Origin: Gordonia sp. (in: high G+C Gram-positive bacteria)
GTDB taxonomy: Bacteria; Actinomycetota; Actinomycetes; Mycobacteriales; Mycobacteriaceae
Direction of reading: 5' to 3'
Assembly: GCA_030152405.1 (NCBI GenBank)
Contig: JASLJL010000276.1
Span: 1 to 5,258 of the forward strand
Length of the DNA: 5,258 bases
Part shown: positions 1 through 5,256 of the stretch, in pieces
Numbering within the stretch: the stretch's first letter is position 1
Layout of the letters: each line of letters begins with the position of its first letter
The notes under the pieces: model-generated
Seen by the model: only the letters and a program-made list of their open reading frames with translations
Told to the model about the DNA's origin: nothing
Databases searched by the model: none
Made by a program: the position numbers and the translations under genes

Positions 1-143
1 CGGGTCACGTCTCGCGGGCCGGTGTCGGCTCCGGCGACCCACACGTGACCGTCGCCGTCCCAGACGAGATCCATGCACCCGTCCGGATAGACGAGCATCG
101 GGTCGGGGCCGACTCGATGCGACCACGGCGTCGCCTGGACCAT
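1..143 (-). CDS. AraC-family transcriptional regulator, N-terminal fragment (runs off the window)
   Basis: Only the first 47 codons are in the window; the gene continues past base 1. Translation from the ATG at 143 gives a short lead, then YPDGCMDLVWDG (residues 19-30) and VAGADTG (36-42). The pattern PDGCMDLxW followed by VAGxDT is the hallmark of the N-terminal domain (DUF6597 type) of a group of actinobacterial AraC-family regulators, which carry a C-terminal double helix-turn-helix DNA-binding domain; that domain is not visible here. The start lies only 4 nt after the stop of the MFS transporter gene, so the two are almost certainly co-transcribed and the regulator probably controls the transporter operon or a linked target. 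The ligand is unknown. The fragment is easily missed because it is short and cut by the window edge. Family assignment rests on this motif alone. Confidence 0.8.
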   Translation of the reverse strand, partial: MVQATPWSHRVGPDPMLVYPDGCMDLVWDGDGHVWVAGADTGPRDVT

Positions 144-147
144 CGCG

Positions 148-1755
148 TCAGACCCCAGACTCCTGTGCAGCCGTCTCCTCTGCGGTCGATTCCTCTGCGG
201 CCGCCACCTCGCGGGGCGCGAACCACCCGAGGAACGCCGCCCCGGCGGCGAGCACACAGCCGAGGACGAGGCATGCGACCTGCATGGGCGGCAGGAACGC
301 GTTCTGCGCGCCGGAGGTGATCTGTTCGGCGAGGGACGACCCCGCGGGCAGCTGCTCGCTCACCTTGATCGCGCCTGCGAGGGAGCCGCGAATGGCTTCC
401 TCCGCGACGCCCGCCGACGCGGGATCGAGTGCGCCGATCTGTGCTCGCGCCGCGTCGGCCGTCGCGCCGATCCGGTCTTCGTATCCCGCCGCCATGATGC
501 TGCCCGCGAGGGCGATGCCGATGGCCGCGCCGAGCTCGCGCGCGGTGTCGTTGACGGCCGACCCCACGCCCTGGTTCTCCAACGGGGTGTTCGACATGAT
601 CGCGGTGGTCGACGGCGCGGTCGCGAGTCCGATGCCGACTGCGCAGACGCCGAGCAGGGCGCCGACCTTCCAGTACTCGTCCGTGTCGACGATGCCCAGC
701 AGGATCACTCCGAGTGCGGCGATTGCGACGCCGACGCCGAGGACGAACCGCAACGAGTATCGGACGGCCACCCAGTTGCCGATCATCGCGAACAGTCCGA
801 CGCCTGCGACCATCGGGAACAGCGCGACCGCCGATTTGAGCGGCGAGTACCCGAACACCAGCTGCAGCTGCTGCAGAACGAGGAAGAAGACACCGAACGA
901 CGCGAGGAACTGCAGCGCGACCGACAGCGAACCGGCCGCGAATGCGCGGTTGCGGAACAGATCGACGTCGAGCAGCGGATGTGTGCGGCGATGCTCGACG
1001 ACGATGAACACCCCGACGAGCGCCGCGCCGCCGATCAGGCACACCAGAATCAGCGGGTCGGACCATCCGCGGTGCGGAGCCTCGAGAAGGCCGAACACGA
1101 CGCCTGCGACGGCCGCGGTGGACGTGAGCGACCCGATGACGTCGAACGGTCCGGGATCCTCGTCCTTCGACGTGCCGATGGTGAGCGTCAATGCGAACAC
1201 GAGGACGGTCGACGCCGCGAACGTGATGAACACCGAGTGCCAGTGGAAGAAGTTGAGCAGGACGCCGGTGACGAAGAACCCGGCGATGGCGCCCGCACCC
1301 GCCACGGCGGCCCAGATGCTGATGGCGACGGCCCGCTTCTCCCGGGGGACACCCGCAGTGATCAGGGACAACGTGGTGGGCATGATGAGTGCCGCGCCTG
1401 CGCCGGCGACGATGCGGGTCGCGATCAGCTGGGTCGGAGTGTCCACCCAGATCGCCGAGAGCGAGCCGATGCCGAAGATCACGAGCCCGACGAGCAGCAC
1501 GCCGCGTCGGCCGAACCGGTCGCCGATCGCGCCGGCCGGAAGGAGCAGGGCGGCGAGGACCAGGGTGTAACTGTCCAGGATCCACGTCATCTGGGAGTTG
1601 GTGGATCCGGTGTCGGCGGCGATACCCGGCAGTGCGGTGTTCAGCGCCGCCATCGCGGCCACCACCAGGCTGACGGCGAAACAGGAGACCAGGATCAGCC
1701 ACGCGCCGCGGAACGTCATGGATTCGTCATCTGATCGATCGTCGACACGCAGCAT
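148..1755 (-). CDS. MFS transporter, DHA2 (EmrB/QacA-like) family, 14 membrane helices
   Basis: Predicted proton-driven exporter in the cytoplasmic membrane, 535 aa from the ATG at 1755. About 14 hydrophobic spans are seen, roughly at residues 18-44, 58-76, 86-104, 110-129, 143-167, 175-193, 206-226, 235-254, 272-300, 309-329, 335-356, 364-383, 407-425 and 491-512. Motif A is GDRFGRRG (78-85), and the basic residue of motif B is R114 in ATRIVAGAGAALIMP. DHA2-typical stretches include PLLDVDLFRNRAFAAG and the segment from NTPLENQGVGSAVNDTARELG onward. The tail is Glu/Ala-rich. Two usual family residues are missing: the Asp of the helix-1 LDxTxxN motif is Ala34, and the GP of motif C is Gly159-Phe160. 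A GTG at 1797 would add 14 residues, but the ATG has GGTGA four bases upstream, and a possible -10 box at 1787-1792 would leave the GTG outside the transcript. An AraC-type regulator gene follows after 4 nt. The substrate cannot be deduced; drug or metabolite efflux is likely. Confidence 0.9.
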   Translation of the reverse strand: MLRVDDRSDDESMTFRGAWLILVSCFAVSLVVAAMAALNTALPGIAADTGSTNSQMTWILDSYTLVLAALLLPAGAIGDRFGRRGVLLVGLVIFGIGSLSAIWVDTPTQLIATRIVAGAGAALIMPTTLSLITAGVPREKRAVAISIWAAVAGAGAIAGFFVTGVLLNFFHWHSVFITFAASTVLVFALTLTIGTSKDEDPGPFDVIGSLTSTAAVAGVVFGLLEAPHRGWSDPLILVCLIGGAALVGVFIVVEHRRTHPLLDVDLFRNRAFAAGSLSVALQFLASFGVFFLVLQQLQLVFGYSPLKSAVALFPMVAGVGLFAMIGNWVAVRYSLRFVLGVGVAIAALGVILLGIVDTDEYWKVGALLGVCAVGIGLATAPSTTAIMSNTPLENQGVGSAVNDTARELGAAIGIALAGSIMAAGYEDRIGATADAARAQIGALDPASAGVAEEAIRGSLAGAIKVSEQLPAGSSLAEQITSGAQNAFLPPMQVACLVLGCVLAAGAAFLGWFAPREVAAAEESTAEETAAQESGV

Positions 1756-1781
1756 CAGTTCACCTGTTTCATCTGTAACTT

Positions 1782-1799
1782 GTGCAACTGTAGTCACAC
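1782..1799. promoter_or_regulatory. Imperfect palindrome, candidate operator between divergent genes
   Basis: GTGCAACT-GT-AGTCACAC is an inverted repeat with 6 of 8 matching positions per arm and a 2-nt centre. It lies between the MFS transporter start (1755, leftward) and the small membrane protein start (1837, rightward). On the minus strand a TACAGT hexamer (1787-1792), matching 4 of 6 of the -10 consensus, falls inside it, so a bound regulator would block the transporter promoter. No good -35 hexamer is seen at the usual distance. The size and layout suit a TetR/MarR-type dimer; the linked AraC-family regulator could also act here, although AraC sites are normally direct repeats. A partial direct repeat (TGTAACT at 1774-1780 and TGCAACT at 1783-1789) overlaps the palindrome. 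Confidence 0.4.
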
Positions 1800-1836
1800 G
1801 GATCTTTTAGCCGAATATGAGCGGAAGTGGATCATC

Positions 1837-1971
1837 ATGGCTGCAGACCAGGTCGCGTCGTCGTCGCAGATCGGCAACGCGCGTCTCCACATCGGGCGAG
1901 TTCTGATTCTTCTGGCGGGACTGATCGGCGTCATCGCCGCACTCCTCATCATCGTCACCAGCGCTGCCTGA
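1837..1971 (+). CDS. Small single-span membrane protein, 44 aa, function unknown
   Basis: The ATG at 1837 is preceded by the purine-rich ribosome binding site GGAAGTGG (1823-1830) at a 6-nt gap, and the frame ends at a TGA at 1969-1971. The protein has a short polar N-terminus (residues 1-18), one Arg at the membrane edge (R21), and a continuous hydrophobic helix of about 20 residues (22-41, VLILLAGLIGVIAALLIIV) ending in TSAA. No charged residue interrupts the helix and no signal-peptidase site is evident, so a single inserted helix is expected. The same frame is open upstream to about 1780 but has no credible start there. It is transcribed divergently from the MFS transporter and shares its 81-bp upstream region, so co-regulation is plausible. 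I do not recognise the family. It could be a small partner of the transporter or an unrelated membrane peptide. Confidence 0.65.
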   Translation: MAADQVASSSQIGNARLHIGRVLILLAGLIGVIAALLIIVTSAA

Positions 1972-1993
1972 CTTCAATCGACCCTACGACAGA

Positions 1994-2024
1994 CGCCGCC
2001 GGAAGCACAGAGCTTCCGACGGCG
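1994..2024. terminator. Hairpin between convergent genes, probable bidirectional terminator
   Basis: The arms 1994-2006 (CGCCGCCGGAAGC) and 2012-2024 (GCTTCCGACGGCG) form a 13-bp stem with a 5-nt loop. The single mispair is C-A in the rightward transcript but a tolerated U-G pair in the leftward one, so the hairpin is strongest for the operon arriving from the right. It lies 22 nt after the small membrane protein stop and 22 nt after the DUF6918-like stop. Neither side has a run of U residues, which is common for actinobacterial terminators. A perfect 10-bp palindrome, CCTGATCAGG (2025-2034), follows directly, and a weaker 5-bp hairpin (2036-2040 with 2046-2050) reaches the end of the neighbouring gene. 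Confidence 0.65.
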
Positions 2025-2046
2025 CCTGATCAGGACTGACGCTCGG

Positions 2047-2478
2047 TCAGCCCGCGTACTTCTCGACGACGGCGCCGACCGCGGGGAGCGCGTCGACCAC
2101 GTAGTTCTTCGCCTTGCCGCGGACCGCCTTGTAGGCCTTCGACAGGGCTGCCGGGGCCGACTCGGTACGACTGTCGGTCACCTCCAGGAGGGCTTCGGTC
2201 GCGGCGTCGCTGTTGGCGGCCAGATGTGCACCGAACGGGGTACCCGCGGGCTTCGAGTCCCACAGCGGCGACAGGGCCGTGAGGAACTCGGGGAGCATCC
2301 GATTGGTGGCCGCGACGACGATTCCCGGCTTGAACTTCTGTGCCGCGCCGTATGCGGCCTTCAGTGTCGTGCCGGACAGACCCGACTGCTTCTTCACCTC
2401 CGCATCGATGACATCGGCGAAATCGGCGGCCATGGCCTCACGGTTGTCGTCGAGAACGGGAAGCAGAGACGTGGACAT
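2047..2478 (-). CDS. DUF6918-like protein of unknown function, third gene of the steroid operon
   Basis: 143 aa, start ATG at 2478 with the ribosome binding site AAAGGA (2484-2489) five bases upstream. The gene begins 14 nt after the hydratase gene stop, so it is co-transcribed with kstD and the hydratase. The protein is Ala-rich and probably all helical, soluble, with no signal peptide, membrane span, metal-binding cluster or known catalytic motif. Recognisable stretches are DAEVKKQSGLSG (25-36), QKFKPGIV (47-54), NRMLPEF (59-65), and a C-terminus ending in VEKYAG. These resemble my memory of an actinobacterial family of about 140-residue proteins labelled DUF6918; that name is from recall and not confirmed by a search. 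An internal repeat is visible: L39-x2-AY-x-A-x8-VV-x-A recurs from L112. No function is established. By position it may assist steroid breakdown, for instance as a binding or scaffold protein, but this is inference. Confidence 0.85.
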   Translation of the reverse strand: MSTSLLPVLDDNREAMAADFADVIDAEVKKQSGLSGTTLKAAYGAAQKFKPGIVVAATNRMLPEFLTALSPLWDSKPAGTPFGAHLAANSDAATEALLEVTDSRTESAPAALSKAYKAVRGKAKNYVVDALPAVGAVVEKYAG

Positions 2479-2492
2479 GCAGGTCCTTTCAC

Positions 2493-3353
2493 TTAGGAAG
2501 TGCTGAATACGACGTTGCCCAGGGCAGCGGCGCCGTCACGTTCGACGACCCCGACTGTCGCGAGCAGTCGCCCGCCATCTTCCCAGGCTTCGATTCGCAG
2601 GGTCTCGCCGGGGAACACCACACCCGCGAACGTCACCGAGTAGTCGACGATCGCGGTGGTGTCGCCGCCGTACACGGAGTCGACGACGGCGCGGCAGACG
2701 GTGCCGTACGTGCACAGCCCGTGCAGGATCGGGCGCGGGAAGCCCGCGCCCTCGGCGAACACCGGATCGCTGTGCAGCGGGTTGCGGTCGCCGCACAGGC
2801 GATACAGCAGCGCCTGCTGGGGGAGTGTGGGGACGGTGATCACGTGATCGGGTGCGCGGTCGGGGAGATCGACGCGGTTGGACGTTCCGCGTTCCCCGCC
2901 GAAACCGCCCTCGCCCTTCGCGAAGATCGACGATCGGGTGGTCCACAGCGGTTCGCCGGCGTCGTCGACGGTGACCGCCTCCTGAACGATGACCGCGGCC
3001 GAACCCTTGTCCTGCAGCTCGGCGATCCGAGTGCGTGTCGTGGCCGACCCCGATGCCGGAATCGGACGGTGGACTCGGACCTGCTGCGATCCGTGGACCA
3101 CCTTGGCCAGATCGATGTCCACGCCCGGGAACACGACCTTCGGCGCCTCGGTGGCGAAGAAGTTGGCGGCCACGGTCGCGAACGACGGGAGCGTCTTGGG
3201 CGCTTCGTCGTCGACGTACTCCAGGCCGACGGTGTCCATGGGATCGGCGGCGGCGCCGACGGCGAGGTTGTACGACGCGATCTCGCGAGGCGTCCACGAG
3301 AACGACTGCTCGCCGAGGTCGGCGCCGAGGGCGATGGTGGGATCGATGGGCAT
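2493..3353 (-). CDS. hsd4B: MaoC-type (R)-specific enoyl-CoA hydratase, Hsd4B/ChsH3-like (steroid side-chain degradation)
   Basis: Cytoplasmic hydratase of 286 aa with a double hot-dog fold. The N-terminal half (about 10-145, including DPMDTVGLEYVDD at 37-49) is the degenerate hot-dog that holds the acyl chain. The C-terminal half (about 160-286) is a MaoC domain with the hydratase-2 signature YRLCGDRNPLHSDP (184-197), followed by AGFPRPILHGLC. The catalytic pair is expected to be D189 and H194, both present. Length and position next to kstD match the M. tuberculosis pair Rv3537-Rv3538. Rv3538 (ChsH3/Hsd4B) adds water across a CoA-linked unsaturated sterol side chain during beta-oxidation, and the same role is inferred here. 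The ATG at 3353 follows the kstD TGA by 1 nt, and its ribosome binding site AGGAG (3360-3364) lies inside kstD, indicating translational coupling. Other MaoC substrates are possible, but the operator and neighbour favour steroids. Confidence 0.9.
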   Translation of the reverse strand: MPIDPTIALGADLGEQSFSWTPREIASYNLAVGAAADPMDTVGLEYVDDEAPKTLPSFATVAANFFATEAPKVVFPGVDIDLAKVVHGSQQVRVHRPIPASGSATTRTRIAELQDKGSAAVIVQEAVTVDDAGEPLWTTRSSIFAKGEGGFGGERGTSNRVDLPDRAPDHVITVPTLPQQALLYRLCGDRNPLHSDPVFAEGAGFPRPILHGLCTYGTVCRAVVDSVYGGDTTAIVDYSVTFAGVVFPGETLRIEAWEDGGRLLATVGVVERDGAAALGNVVFSTS

Positions 3354-3354
3354 G

Positions 3355-5052
3355 TCAGGCTCCTGCGTGAGAGACGTCGGTGGTGCGGGCCTTGTCGGCG
3401 GCGTCGAGCGCGGCGAGGTATCCGAACACCATCGCGGGTCCGATCGTGGCGCCGGGGCCCGCGTACGTGTGGCCCATGACCGGCGCGCTGGTGTTGCCCG
3501 ACGCGTAGAGGCCCTCGATCACGGTGCCGTCGGCGCGCAGGGCGCGACCGGCGACGTCGGTGTCGATTCCGCCCTTGGTGCCGAGGTCGCCGGGGACCAT
3601 CTTGACGGCGTAGAACGGGGCCTTGTCGACGACGCCCAGATTCGGGTTCGGCTTGTTGGTCGGGTCGCCGTAGTAGTTGTCGTAGCCGCTGACGCCACGA
3701 CCGAACTCGCTGTCGACGCCGCTGCGGGCGAAGCCGTTGAAACGCTCGGTGGTGGCCGTCAACGCGTCCACCGGGACGCCCATCTTCTCGGCCAACTCGG
3801 CGATGGTGCCCGCCTTGACGATCGCGCCCGACTCCAGCCAACTGCGCGGAATCGGCTGGCGTGCAGGCAGTCCGGCGAAGAGGTAGCGGTTGCGGCAGCG
3901 CTGGTCCATCACCAGCCACGCCGGGATGTTGGCGCCGGGGCCGTCGCCCTGGCCGAAGTCGCCGCCGTACATCTGGTGACCGGCCTCGACGTAGGGGAGC
4001 GACTCGTTCATGAAGCGCACGCCGCGCTCGTTGACCATGAAGGTGCCCGGCACGTTGCGCTCGGACAGGGCGAACCACGGTCCCTTGGGCAGCGGAATGG
4101 TCGGACCCCACCAGGCGTCGTCCATCAACGACACGTTCGCGCCCGCGTCAAGGGCCGCACGGATGCCGTCGCCGGTGTTCGACGCGGCGCCGGTGGTCCA
4201 CTCGGTGCCGATCGGAGCGCGCTGGTACTGGGCCCGCATCTCGGCGTTGTGGTCGAAGCCTCCGCTGGCCAGGATCACGCCGTACTTCGCGCGGAGCTCG
4301 GCGGGGGCGCCGTCGGACTCGATCTTGGCGCCGACGACCTTGCCGTCCTCGACGATCAGGCCGGTGAGCGGGGTGCTCAGCCGGATGTCGACGCCCGCCT
4401 TGCGGCAGCCGATCAGCAGCTCGGCGGCGAGCGCCGCGCCCATCGCGATCATCTTCTTGTTGCGGCTCTTGGACCAGGTGAAACGACCGGCGACCTTCGC
4501 CATCTTCGCGATGCCGCGCCAATGACGCATGCCGACGTTCATCCACTTGTAGTCGCTCTGCAGAACCACCATGTTGAGCGGCGCCTTGGTGTACTGCGGG
4601 TGCAGAGTCGCGAGGTCGTCGCCGAGCAGTCGAGCGTCGAACGGGCGCGGCTCCACGCTGCGTCCGCCGACACGTCCACCGGGCGCCTCCGGGTAGTAGT
4701 CGGAGTAGCCCTTGACCCATTCCAGATTCAGCGGGGAGTTCGCCATCAGGTAGTCCAGCGCCTCGGGGCCGCGGTCGATGTAGGCGTCGATCCGGTCGGC
4801 AGGTGCATGTTCGCCGATGATGGAGTGCACGTACGTGCGGGCCGCGTCCACCGTGTCCTCGACGCCGTCACGCTTGAGCACGCTGTTGTTCGGGATCCAG
4901 ACGCCGCCGCCGGAACGGGAGGTGGAGCCGCCCCAATACGGCGACTTCTCGATCAGGACGGTCTTGAGGCCCTTCGTCTTCGCAGTGAGCGCGGCCGCGA
5001 GGCCTGCTCCGCCCGCTCCCACGACGATGACGTCGAACTCTTCGGTGGCCAT
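3355..5052 (-). CDS. kstD: 3-ketosteroid-delta1-dehydrogenase (FAD-dependent)
   Basis: Flavoenzyme that introduces the C1-C2 double bond into ring A of 3-ketosteroids such as androstenedione, a step leading to opening of the steroid nucleus. From the ATG at 5052 it has 565 aa, close to the M. tuberculosis enzyme Rv3537. The FAD-binding Rossmann motif is VVGAGGAGLAAA (10-21; GxGxxG at G12, G14, G17) with ribose-binding E35, then GGSTSRSGGG (41-50). Likely active-site residues, by analogy with the Rhodococcus enzyme, are a Tyr in DYYPE (Y119/Y120), Y354 in ESLPYVEAGH, and Y530 with G534 in TYAGPGATIGPA. Nothing expected is missing. A GTG at 5073 would add seven residues, but the ATG has AAGGGA five bases upstream (5058-5063). 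It is the first gene of a three-gene operon, and a KstR-type operator starts 25 nt upstream of the start codon. The related fumarate-reductase-like flavoproteins lack this Tyr set, so the assignment is firm. Confidence 0.95.
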   Translation of the reverse strand: MATEEFDVIVVGAGGAGLAAALTAKTKGLKTVLIEKSPYWGGSTSRSGGGVWIPNNSVLKRDGVEDTVDAARTYVHSIIGEHAPADRIDAYIDRGPEALDYLMANSPLNLEWVKGYSDYYPEAPGGRVGGRSVEPRPFDARLLGDDLATLHPQYTKAPLNMVVLQSDYKWMNVGMRHWRGIAKMAKVAGRFTWSKSRNKKMIAMGAALAAELLIGCRKAGVDIRLSTPLTGLIVEDGKVVGAKIESDGAPAELRAKYGVILASGGFDHNAEMRAQYQRAPIGTEWTTGAASNTGDGIRAALDAGANVSLMDDAWWGPTIPLPKGPWFALSERNVPGTFMVNERGVRFMNESLPYVEAGHQMYGGDFGQGDGPGANIPAWLVMDQRCRNRYLFAGLPARQPIPRSWLESGAIVKAGTIAELAEKMGVPVDALTATTERFNGFARSGVDSEFGRGVSGYDNYYGDPTNKPNPNLGVVDKAPFYAVKMVPGDLGTKGGIDTDVAGRALRADGTVIEGLYASGNTSAPVMGHTYAGPGATIGPAMVFGYLAALDAADKARTTDVSHAGA

Positions 5053-5076
5053 GTGTTTCCCTTCGAACTCCACAAA

Positions 5077-5094
5077 ACTAGAACACGTTTCAGT
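5077..5094. promoter_or_regulatory. KstR operator
   Basis: The inner 14 bp, TAGAACACGTTTCA (5079-5092), fit the published KstR consensus TnnAACnnGTTnnA at every defined position. The symmetry extends outwards by two more pairs, giving ACTnnAACnnGTTnnAGT over 18 bp. KstR is the TetR-family repressor of cholesterol catabolism in mycobacteria and rhodococci, released by sterol-derived CoA thioesters. The site lies just upstream of kstD and overlaps the predicted -10 box and start of transcription, the right place for repression of kstD, hsd4B and the DUF6918-like gene. Confidence 0.85.
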
Positions 5095-5120
5095 CTAGGT
5101 TAGACGATCGTGCGGGTCGA
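5085..5120 (-). promoter_or_regulatory. Candidate promoter of the kstD operon
   Basis: On the minus strand TCGACC (5115-5120, 4 of 6 matches to the -35 consensus) is followed after exactly 17 nt by TAGACT (5092-5097, 4 of 6 matches to the -10 consensus). Transcription would start near 5085, inside the KstR palindrome, leaving a leader of about 33 nt with the kstD ribosome binding site. The match is moderate, as usual for high-GC actinobacteria. The placement relative to the operator is the main support. Confidence 0.45.
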
Positions 5121-5256
5121 GGGGGATCAAGGCGCTGCCGTCGACTGTGACGACATGCTGGTGGCAACTGGCGGAGACGACAAGCGGGAGTGTCCACAGA
5201 GTGGAATCCACCCCCGCCCGTCGGACGGCACTCATGGCCTGTCGAACGGCCTCATG
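5095..5256 (-). CDS. Possible C-terminal tail of an upstream gene (partial, uncertain)
   Basis: The frame is open from the window edge for 53 codons and ends in a TAG at 5095-5097, inside the kstD promoter and 2 nt from the KstR inner consensus. The peptide starts HEAVRQAMSAVRRAGVD, an amphipathic-helix-like stretch in which AVRQA is echoed seven residues later by AVRRA, and ends VDGSALIPLDPHDRLT. About 72 percent of its codons end in G or C, which looks lower than the firm genes here, so coding is not proven. I do not recognise the family. If real, it is transcribed in the same direction as kstD, with the kstD promoter overlapping its end. Two rightward frames (from 5154 and 5189) are also open but look no better. 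Confidence 0.35.
   Translation of the reverse strand, partial: HEAVRQAMSAVRRAGVDSTLWTLPLVVSASCHQHVVTVDGSALIPLDPHDRLT
5216..5256. repeat. Two-copy imperfect tandem repeat, about 20 bp per unit
   Basis: On the minus strand the unit 5237-5256 (CATGAGGCCGTTCGACAGGC) is followed at once by a near copy at 5216-5236, which differs by one inserted T after CATGAG and two substitutions. Read in the possible minus-strand frame, the shared part recurs at 21 nt and gives the AVRQA / AVRRA repeat. It may continue beyond the window edge. Confidence 0.5.

Noticed and set aside
284..1570. Rightward open frame of 428 codons opposite the transporter gene
   Set aside because: Ser/Ala/Pro-rich translation without any domain, fully antisense to the transporter; a shadow.
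5..1702. Leftward open frame of 565 codons overlapping the MFS transporter gene
   Set aside because: Its translation is Arg/Gly-rich and repetitive, typical of a shifted-frame shadow; the overlapping frame encodes a clear 14-helix transporter.
1756..1797. Upstream GTG start for the MFS transporter, adding 14 residues
   Set aside because: The ATG at 1755 has a fitting ribosome binding site, and the GTG lies upstream of the likely promoter -10 box and within the palindrome.
1780..1836. Longer 63-aa version of the small membrane protein
   Set aside because: No ATG or GTG with a ribosome binding site precedes the extension, which would run through the operator region; the ATG at 1837 has a good site.
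2838..2849. Perfect 12-bp palindrome GATCACGTGATC
   Set aside because: It lies inside the hydratase coding region, where it encodes the ordinary residues DHVI, away from any promoter; most likely chance.
2840..4111. Leftward open frame of 423 codons spanning the kstD-hsd4B junction
   Set aside because: Arg-rich shifted-frame translation overlapping both real genes; no credible product.
2989..5103. Long rightward open frame of 704 codons opposite kstD and hsd4B
   Set aside because: It lies antisense to two firmly identified enzymes and its translation is low-complexity, rich in Val, Arg, Gly and Asp, with no recognisable domain. Long antisense frames are expected in high-GC DNA.
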